Positions 10,073 through 20,226 of a DNA stretch of 20,226 nucleotides are shown here, one piece after another. The DNA lies in NCBI GenBank assembly GCA_900404475.1, contig OUQQ01000358.1, positions 1-20,226 on the forward strand. The letters run 5' to 3'. Position numbers and translations under genes: made by a program. Origin of the DNA: Spongospora subterranea (taxonomy: Eukaryota > Endomyxa > Phytomyxea > Plasmodiophorida > Plasmodiophoridae). The notes beneath the pieces were generated by a model. That model searched no databases. It saw nothing but the letters and a program-made list of their open reading frames with translations, and had not been told where the DNA came from. How positions within the stretch are numbered: position 1 is the stretch's first letter; each line of letters starts with the position of its first letter.

Positions 10073-10199
10073 GTGCAGTAACAGTGAACCAGCCCTTCAA
10101 ACAGGCACGATGAACTAATGCTACACTATGATACATCGGCGGGGGATGACCGTGCAGTAACAGTGAACCAGCCCTTCAAACAGGCACGATGAACTAATG
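10073..10199 (+). repeat. Two exact 48-bp direct repeats, period 79 bp
   Basis: Copies at 10073-10120 and 10152-10199 are identical over 48 bases, starting GTGCAGTAACAG and ending ACTAATG, separated by a 31-bp unrelated spacer. Only two copies exist. No flanking open frame or terminal inverted repeat is evident. This is a local tandem duplication or a paired regulatory element. Confidence 0.9.
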
Positions 10200-10268
10200 G
10201 TTAAGTTGTGCCCACTACGTGCCTTCATTTCATGACCAAAGTCCAAAACGATTTATTTCTGGCTTAAA

Positions 10269-10586
10269 ATGAACGTTCAGAGTTGTTATTCTGAATGGGT
10301 AGGTTTCCCTAACAAGGCTTTTTCTCTCGGGAGCGGTGGCTGGAAAAAAACGTCAATCGGTCAACTTGATCTCCTCTTGGGTCCCTCTGCATCAAAGGTT
10401 CTGGAATCTCACTCCAGGTCTGCAGCTCATGCACCGAAGCAGAATCTTGTTGTGCGTTACGACATCCTTTCATTCCCAAACCTAAGACAACTGTCTGGCT
10501 CATTCTCCGAAATGGTTGTTTTCAAATGGCCTCATATACTCATCGCCTTCGAGGAAACCGACTACTTTCCGTGGTGCTCGCTTTGA
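10269..10586 (+). CDS. Small hypothetical ORF (105 aa)
   Basis: It begins at ATG 10269 just after the 48-bp repeats and ends at TGA 10586. The sequence has no signal peptide, membrane segment or motif I recognise, and there is no partner exon. Codon content does not separate it from chance. It is listed only because it is the longest ATG-initiated frame in this gap. Confidence 0.2.
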   Translation: MNVQSCYSEWVGFPNKAFSLGSGGWKKTSIGQLDLLLGPSASKVLESHSRSAAHAPKQNLVVRYDILSFPNLRQLSGSFSEMVVFKWPHILIAFEETDYFPWCSL

Positions 10587-10928
10587 CTGACGCGATGAAT
10601 TCTATGCAGAAATTTCTAGACTTGCTATTGAGGCAAAGTTATGCAAGACCGATTTGTCTGATGTTCTGAAAAAGATGGTTTTCTTTAGTTATTTGTATTG
10701 GAAAAATGTAGGCCCTTTCGAATGACCTTTTCGTAATAGGCTATCAAATGTATTGGTTACACATATTTGCCCATGTCAGAACACCTTGAGTTGTAAGGCG
10801 CCATAACTTGATATCAGATGGAAGAACCAGTCGATATCGGATTGATGGGACAATGCACAGTGAAAGTGTCAGATGACGACTTTTGTTTATTGGATTGGTC
10901 ACATAATAAAGGCTCCGCATGTATAAAG

Positions 10929-12106
10929 TTATGGCAAATCGACGGCCAAATGCAGGGGTTGACTCTCGTCCGGAAGCTCATTGATGGAAACTATGCCGTC
11001 TTGCAGTAACTCTGCAGGAATCACTTCCACCACAAAATCTGGGCAATAGTCTCCATGAAACTTGACGGCTAAATAGAACGCTCTTAAGGTGACACCAATT
11101 GATACGCCGGTCATGAAATAGCGGGCGTATCTAATGATGGGCCTTGCAGCTGCAACAGGAACTCTAGCTCGAGTCCAGGGGCTCCCCGCCACAAAAAGCA
11201 ATCCATGGGCAAGACCAGCCATCATGGTGCTCGGATTCAACAACTCAGATGTAGCAGCTTGAACCCAGGAAACCGCGGAAGATGCAGCTGCGCATCCAAC
11301 TGCACGAATTGGATCAAGCGGATGGCCAACACAAAACGTCGACGGAACACGGAAACTGTATGCTTGTTCAAATAGCTCGTTTCCAATTCTATCGAAAACC
11401 CGGTGAGATGAAAGACGACTAATTAACAAATTAAATACCTTGGCGCGCCGAAGGTATATACAATAATACGAGAATCGCCAACAAGCAGCTCTGATAGAGT
11501 GTAAGCCGCTAAAAAAGCAGTTGCACCGCCCAGAGAATGGCCGGTTACCAACAGTGTAGAACTGGGCCCAGCACGGTCAATGATGTGCCTTAGCAGCCCA
11601 ACCTGTAAATGGTTAGCCAATGTTAATACAGACGACATCGACAGGATTACTTCAACCAATTGACGAAAATGATTTCTGATTCCACTGTGCACTCGCTCAT
11701 CACTTCCCAGTGATAATGACGTCTTGACGAAGGTGGCGTTGGTTCTCCAGTTGTCACTTGACAAACGTTCAGTACCACGAAACGAGACAACAACTGTATA
11801 TACATATTCAACAACAAATATTCTCATCTTCATAGTTAACATCATACGCAAACGGCGAAAATCTCCGTTCGCAATGCGAATCCGCCCAAGAGTGTTTCCA
11901 ACGAGCGCTAACGAATTGCAACTCCCTCGAAATACGGCGACATCAGTCAAATCTGAGTCTTCAACCGCAACGTTTTGAATTGGCGCTTCCGAACGGACCC
12001 TGACAGTAAACCCGTCTGGAACCGCGGCCTCGATTGCATAAGCGGCGAATGCGTAATGGGCTGATAGTTGTGATAAACCTGGATCATGCACGACTGGTGC
12101 CTCCAT
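10929..12106 (-). CDS. Class 3 lipase (alpha/beta-hydrolase, lipase_3), 357 aa
   Basis: Exons are 12106-11848, 11793-11439 and 11388-10929, with 54- and 50-nt introns in phases 1 and 2. Splicing the first intron turns a long open frame into the family strand RLLVVSFRGTE. Residues 171-176 are GHSLGG, the nucleophile elbow (Ser173). TFGAPR at 200-205 joins across intron 2 to IGNELF, the usual continuation of lipase_3 enzymes. The acid is probably Asp230 (GHPLDP); the catalytic His is not certain. The family hydrolyses acylglycerols or phospholipid esters. No signal peptide is seen at the ATG (MEAPVVHDPGLSQLSAHYA), so it is probably cytosolic or uses a later membrane segment; the C-terminal third has a hydrophobic patch (YFMTGVSIGVTLRAFYLAV). 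A 27-nt in-frame GT-AG stretch at about 11643-11617 could be read as an intron, but it is shorter than others here and I keep it coding. Confidence 0.9.
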
Positions 12107-12129
12107 CCTCCCCCTTCCTTTCCGCCCTA

Positions 12130-12282
12130 ATGGATGATCAGGCCGATCCCTCAGTGTATCGCAGTTACAGTGTCGAGTCGTCGGATGCGCTCCGGAGTCC
12201 GCCTATAGACCTGCCATACCCAGTCACCCCGCTTGTTCCGACTCCCGACAGAGTGACTCAACCTCCTTCCTGGTACTCATAA
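12130..12282 (+). CDS. Small Pro/Ser-rich ORF, divergent from lipase (50 aa or first exon)
   Basis: ATG 12130 opens 50 codons to TAA 12282. The product is acidic at the start and then proline-rich (PPIDLPYPVTPLVPTPD). Only 23 bp separate it from the lipase ATG, so the two would share a promoter. A GT at 12272 with an AG 63 nt later would replace the last residues and extend it to a TGA at 12400-12402 (SIRETSAELQAYLPC). No family recognised; it may be a real short gene, the first exon of a larger one, or lipase 5' UTR read on the other strand. Confidence 0.3.
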   Translation: MDDQADPSVYRSYSVESSDALRSPPIDLPYPVTPLVPTPDRVTQPPSWYS

Positions 12283-13420
12283 TTGACCTAACGACGTGTT
12301 GTTTTTTGAAGATTTTGATTGCGAAACTCTTTCAGTTCAATACGTGAAACATCCGCTGAATTGCAGGCCTATTTGCCCTGCGAACTGGATTTGAAACTTT
12401 GACAGCGCCAAGTTATTAAACCCTTTTCCAATGTGGTTATTTCCAAAATCGCTGAGCGAGATGTGTAATCTTCGTTATGCGATTCACAGAAACAGACTTT
12501 GCGCTAGGGAAAGTGGGTTAGCCGATCCTCTTTATGCAATCACAAAGCCAACCGTGGACAGAATTCAGCGTCTCAAAGTACAGTAAGTCTGTTCTTCAAG
12601 ACATTAAGTCTGACCAACAGGCAGTACATGTGGCAACGGCTATACAATCCAACATAACAATATCGGAATTGTAATCTCATTTCGAAAGTCTGATGTCAAA
12701 CGAGATTTATCGCCACGTGGAAAAGTCTTTGGTACATCTCCCCATTATGCATGGGCGGACAGATAGGAGCTAAATTGCGTCTTGTGTCACGTTCTGCCAC
12801 GATGATTCAAAACTCCCCACATTTTGTTCAGACTTACGGCAACTTCTTGAAAATCGAGTTCTAATTTCATAAGCAGAAAGCGGTTTACAACAAAAACATG
12901 TCTGTTAGTAGATGGAAAAAATCATCCAAGTCCTGGAAGGTCTATCGTACCCAGAGCGTTGTTGAATTTTGGAAAACCTCTGGATCAACTGATAGTGTCT
13001 CCTTTGCTTCCGTATTTCTGAGTCGGAACTTGTGCCTTCTCTATCCTCACACCGCTTCTTCAACGATCATGGAGATCGAGGAAGACAGAAAGGAAATCCA
13101 GTAGGAAGCTCAGACCACACAGTTTGAAGACGACCGGAGCATTACGATCAAGTTGGCGTGCCTGCCTGCCTGGAGGTTCCCAAGTGCCCCGAAGCCGCAC
13201 CGTGTCATCCGGCAGTCGGTAGGGTGCCCTGTATGGCATCGTTACATAGTTAAGGTGGACCGGTAGGTTGGCACGTGATTGCACCGGCTGTAGGTTGGCT
13301 ACCAGGAGGTGGGCAGGTAGAAGAGGACGGTAGATGTCATGAGATGGTGACGGGCACACACGGAACGGGGGCCGGCCGCGCCGCCAGTCCGATAACTATC
13401 TGCTGCGCAAGCAGCGATTG
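12283..13420. other. 1.1 kb between lipase and RCC1-TBC gene; no firm gene
   Basis: This should contain the promoter and any 5' exons of the RCC1-TBC gene. One ATG frame at 12898-13104 (basic start MSVSRWKKSSKSWKV) could be an upstream exon but cannot be joined with confidence. From about 13130 to 13400 the DNA becomes GC-rich and ends in GGGGGCCGGCCGCGCCGCC just before the proposed start, possibly a promoter-associated segment. No repeats or RNA genes seen. Confidence 0.4.
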
Positions 13421-16400
13421 ATGACGGCGGCAATCAAATCCCTGGCCGGAACTGACTGTCCAAGCCATGCTGGGGTCGATGACGAGTCCAGGGCACCGTC
13501 AATGCTGTCCCCAGAATTACCAGGACCGGTACCTTTCCTTTGGGTGTGCGGTGGGGGTTTCACAGCCACCCCTATATTGATACATGGCCAGCACGGCTGT
13601 CATACTCATATAGCATGTGTATTCAATAGAGCATATGTAGTATCAGGTAATAAACATCCTGTTTGGGCATCAGCACCGTTTGATTTTGCTAACATTGTGG
13701 TATATGTTATTCTAGAACTAGGGGAGCTTCTTCAATGGAATATTTTCGCTTTGTCTGATGAAAAACAGTCCCCATCGTCATCTTCCTCGTCATGGCAACC
13801 ATCAACGTCACCAGCTCCTTTTGCTGTTCCTCAACCCCTGAACCATGCTGAGTTCACGGCCATCCCCCTCCCCAATACCCATAATGTCTGTTCGATGGCT
13901 GCCAACAAGCGTCATATTGTCCTTCTTGACGGTGTGGTTCATGATCGCGCGTTGAGATCATCCCATTGACATGCTCGGCCAGAGAGCAACGGTTTATGGA
14001 GTATGCCCTACGATGTGCCCGGGTATTGGAGATCGATACAAGTGCCCTTCCCGAGCCCGATGAAAATTAATCGTGTGGCTTGTGGCGCTACCTATGCCCT
14101 TGCTCTCACCGGTAGTTATCCTCTGTCCATTGAAGTTCTTCCTAACGGCTTTCAGGCTGCGGTCGGCTGTGGTCATGGGGTGACTCTTCCCCTTGTTTAG
14201 GTCGCCCTTCAGCTACCGGCTCTGTACCCGGGTTGGTGGCAGGGTTTCCCGATCCCATCACTGAAATTGTGTGTGGATCATCACACTCATGTGCAATCAC
14301 CATCACGGGCGAGCTTTACTCATGGGGAATCAATAATCAAGTAATGCCACCACTGCACCATAGCCCTTACCGTGGCATCACCCTCAGGCTGTGGATTTTA
14401 GGGCTGTGTCGGCGCCGGAGATGAACCTCAGTATGATTCACCCGTTCGTATAGAGTTCCCAGACCAAGACATTATATCACTTCAACAGGTTCGATCTTCA
14501 TGCTCAGTTCTCAGTTCTCGCAGACCTTAACGATTATCTGCAGGCAGCATGTGGGTATAACCATACATTGGCCTTAACTACGACTGGACACCTTTACTCA
14601 TGGGGCAGCAATATGAGGGGCCAATGTGCCATTTCCCAGATATCTAGCAGTGTCCCTACCAGAGTGGCTTCGTGTCCGATTACTATCTCTTACATTGCCT
14701 CGGGCGCATTCCATTCTGCTATTGTGTCCGAAAACGGGGATCTTTATACTTTCGGTGATGTCATCCAATCATTTCACGTAATTGCTAAGCTCACTCTACT
14801 TGTTCAGGTCTCAATGATTCTGGCCAGTTAGGTCTTGGTGATTGTGTCACGAGAAACCTGCCAACATTAGTGGATTGTCTATCCGGCAAAAGGGTCATAT
14901 ATGTGCATTAAACGGAATCTTTTGTTGGCTCTGACGATTGTCTCTCGTGTAGGTTTTTGCTGTGTTTTGCGGAGGCCTGGTCACCATTGCCCTCACTGAG
15001 AGGCTCATCAATTACGGATACGCTGACGATCACTTTGCGGATGAAGAACTTGGGTCATGTGCTGTTCAAGGATCTAATGTAATATCGGTTGATTTTGTTT
15101 TTTTTTTAAATTTCTCAATGGTATTTAGGATTTTTCACCTGTATTGTTTCAGGAAGATTTATCACGCGAGAATCAGGATCAACAAGGGGCTACCTTTGAA
15201 ACTGCACACGATCGTATATCAAGTATTTTTCGACTGTCAGTACAACAGTTTCGCCGCCGTATGTAATCTAAGATGATGCCAATTAGAGATGTGCCGGCTG
15301 AAGGTCCCATTAATGTCCGCCCTGCCCCCGACGTTGGTCATATGAAGGTTGATGGTCATTTACCCTTGGATTTTCTTCACACTTTACATTCGAACTCTAG
15401 GAAGTCCAACGAATCAGTCAGATGTATCGGGAGAAACTTGTGAAGGAGAACCATAATCATGCAATGCTCCAGTGGAAGGTGAAGTCGACTATGGCGCTTT
15501 AGGTTTGTCTGACTCTCTCAAGCTCAGGCCAGTACAATTTTACAACAAGCCGACAGAGATCGAGAGAAATATATGGAAGCTCAACGTCTACGTGTTGAGG
15601 CTGTTGAAGCAACGGTCAACATATGGGTTCATGAACTCTTGCCAGAATTTTCCAAAAAGCGTAATTCCAAAAAGTGCCTTGGTTAGTGGAGTCTTTATTT
15701 TGTTCCAACTTTGCTGATATATTTTTTTAGACTTACTGTATAGAACCGGTATTCCTCCTAGATTACGTTCCGTTGTATGGTCCCGGGCGATCGCCAATGG
15801 GTAATCTAAGGCCTTTTCTCTTTGCTCAGTACTGACGTTTCCCGATTAGGCTTCTGATAAATACTGAGCTGTTTAGTGTATTTAGTAGTAGGGCTCAGCG
15901 AATCCATGACCAAATCGTTGCTCGTGGTCAGCAGAATGTAGAGGGCATATGCATGCATACGTTGACCAGTTTATCGGATACTTCTTTGTTTCAGGGATCA
16001 TCCGCGTTAGCTGTAGGCAGAGAGAGCACCATATATTACATTGAAGTCGACTTACCCCGTACATTTCCAACACTTGCGTTCTTTCGTCGTGGTCAGCCTT
16101 TGCACAGCGAGTTACGTAATCTGCTTCAAACATATTGTTGCTATCGTCCTGATGTTGGTATGTGTCAACCGCAACATTTATTTCATATTCTCAAATTTGT
16201 CTAGGTTATGTTCAAGGAATGAGTTACCTTGCTGGAAGGTATCACCATAGTTTTTGTCGACTGATTTGCGATTCTACTGATTGGTTGCAAAATTGCAGCT
16301 TATTATTATACCTTGACCCATACATGGCGTTTACGTTGTTAGCCAACTTGTTGATGCTTCCTTTCCTTCACGCTTTCGTCCGGATGGATACGGCGGCCAT

Positions 16401-16911
16401 CACAGCGCAATATGCAATTCATTCCGCATTGATGCAAGCTGCGTTACCGAAGCTATATCAACACTTTTCTGACGCGGTTCTGGGTATATCCCCTCAGCTC
16501 TACGCCCTTGAGTGGTTTATTACAGTATGTTCCTTTTTGAGCCTTTTACCAGCAAGATTTGAATTTGGTTGTTTAGCTTTTCTCCAAGCGATTGAACTTG
16601 AATTGCGCTGCGCGGGCATGGGATTTAATTTTCACAGCAACACCACATGATGTAGTCATCCACAAGATAGGGATTGGGATATTATCCTGTCTTCAAGATC
16701 GCTTATTGCAGGAGCCGTTTGATGGCTGTATGCGGATTCTTAATAAGGAAGTCCAGGTACCAGTATCATCTATCAACTGTATGTTGGCGATGTGTGCTCA
16801 ATATACATTTTTCAGGAGATAAGCGGTGACGCGTTAATGACCGCAGTAGCAAGTATCAGGGTACCAAGAACAATATCGACATTGTTTGATCGTGCCACTA
16901 TCCATTCCTAA
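13421..16911 (+). CDS. RCC1 beta-propeller fused to TBC1D12/14-type Rab-GAP
   Basis: Exons are 13421-13931 (may hide small introns), 13983-14111, 14156-14340, 14402-14488, 14544-14754, 14808-14902, 14953-15078, 15129-15235, 15287-15347, 15401-15478, 15528-15660, 15731-15800, 15850-15937, 15995-16157, 16205-16238, 16299-16524, 16577-16756 and 16816-16911. They total 2580 nt (859 aa) in one frame. Residues about 100-480 hold at least five RCC1 blades (ITEIVCGSSHSCAI..GELYSWG, ACGYNHTLAL..GHLYSWG, ..GDLYTFGLNDSGQLGLGD). Residues about 490-565 are a charged coiled coil (REKYMEAQRLRVEAVEA) ending WVHELLPEF, as in the lead-in of TBC1D12/14. The TBC domain follows from GIPPRLRSVVWSRAI. Both catalytic fingers are present: Arg in IEVDLPR (about 649) and Gln in YVQGM (about 685). 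So it should stimulate GTP hydrolysis by a Rab, while the propeller may bind a partner. The stop overlaps an AATAAA at 16910-16915. The start and first blade are the weakest part. Confidence 0.85.
15236..15286 (+). other. 51-nt intron joining the RCC1 and TBC halves
   Basis: This intron decides whether the locus is one gene or two. Spliced, it joins ..SSIFRL to DVPAEGPINV in frame. Unspliced, the RCC1 frame meets TAA at 15264-15266, and an ATG at 15273 (7 nt on) opens the TBC frame. Its length, GT start and TTAG end match the gene's other introns, so I prefer splicing and a fusion protein. Confidence 0.7.
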
Positions 16912-16915
16912 TAAA
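16910..16915 (+). terminator. AATAAA polyadenylation-like signal at the RCC1-TBC stop
   Basis: AATAAA overlaps the TAA stop codon of the RCC1-TBC gene. The converging RecQ gene ends 143 bp further right, so the two 3' UTRs must be short or overlap. Confidence 0.4.
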
Positions 16916-17054
16916 TAACGAATGATGTACATATTGAGGTGTTCAGCGGCGAGCTGTCTTGGTATGCTTGCTTGCGAGATTAGCTGCTGGCTTGATAATA
17001 CGTTTAGTGGCCAGCTTGATCGGCTTGTTCCAAAAGTCTACAACGTATTTTTCA

Positions 17055-20226
<3,172 letters not shown>

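Larger units (their letters stand above)
9036..10928. other. 1.9 kb gap; 48-bp direct repeat, no convincing gene
   Basis: This lies upstream of the orphan gene and downstream of the lipase. Apart from the direct repeat at 10073-10199 I see only short open frames without features: + 9380-9598, - 9712-9479 and + 10269-10586. A 12-nt inverted match (CAAACCCTCAAG near 9156 and its complement near 9372) is present and probably incidental. The promoter of the orphan gene should lie just right of 9035, but no motif stands out. Confidence 0.5.

Noticed and set aside
10073..10199. CRISPR-like repeat
   Set aside because: Only two copies, 48 bp, in a clearly eukaryotic locus with no cas genes.
10818..11009. 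63-codon + ORF
   Set aside because: It overlaps the 3' end of the lipase CDS on the other strand and has no motif.
13060..13359. 99-codon - ORF, basic and Pro-rich
   Set aside because: It lies in GC-rich DNA just before the RCC1-TBC start, where few stops occur by chance; no motif or start context supports it.

Overview
The window is eukaryotic nuclear DNA from a compact, intron-rich genome. About 40 introns can be placed by reading frame. Most are 47-60 nt long, begin with GT and end with AG, and have loosely conserved donors. Their positions restore known protein families across several frames. There is no sign of operons, Shine-Dalgarno sites, tRNA, rRNA or CRISPR. The gene set (TRAPPC11, BLM/Sgs1-type RecQ, a TBC1D12/14-type Rab GAP and a multi-domain hevein/CBM18 protein) fits an early-diverging fungus or fungal relative (chytrid, rozellid or aphelid grade). 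That placement is an inference; another protist lineage is not excluded.

Layout from left to right. (1) The C-terminal part of a TRAPPC11-like trafficking subunit on + (1-1202). (2) A gap of about 1.1 kb with weak fragments. (3) A chitin-binding gene on - (4364-2284), made of alternating A-type and B-type hevein domains in a 617-630 bp tandem repeat with intron positions kept in every copy. One A domain is damaged and the 5' end is degenerate. (4) About 2.9 kb with no gene I can defend, although it has several open frames and a hairpin. (5) An intronless 519-aa secreted or membrane orphan on - (9035-7476). (6) A gap of about 1.9 kb holding a 48-bp direct repeat. (7) A three-exon class 3 lipase on - (12106-10929). 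(8) A gap of about 1.3 kb with a small divergent ORF. (9) A gene on + (13421-16911) that reads as one protein, an RCC1-type beta-propeller fused through a coiled coil to a TBC Rab-GAP domain. (10) Converging on it, a 14-exon RecQ helicase on - (17055 to beyond 20226).

Functional links are limited. TRAPPC11 and the RCC1-TBC protein both belong to Rab-controlled membrane traffic. The hevein array, the orphan secreted protein and perhaps the lipase could act at the cell surface or outside the cell. RecQ is a genome-maintenance housekeeping gene. The points most worth a second look are the RCC1-TBC fusion, the modular expansion and local decay of the hevein array, and the intronless orphan protein in an otherwise intron-dense locus.
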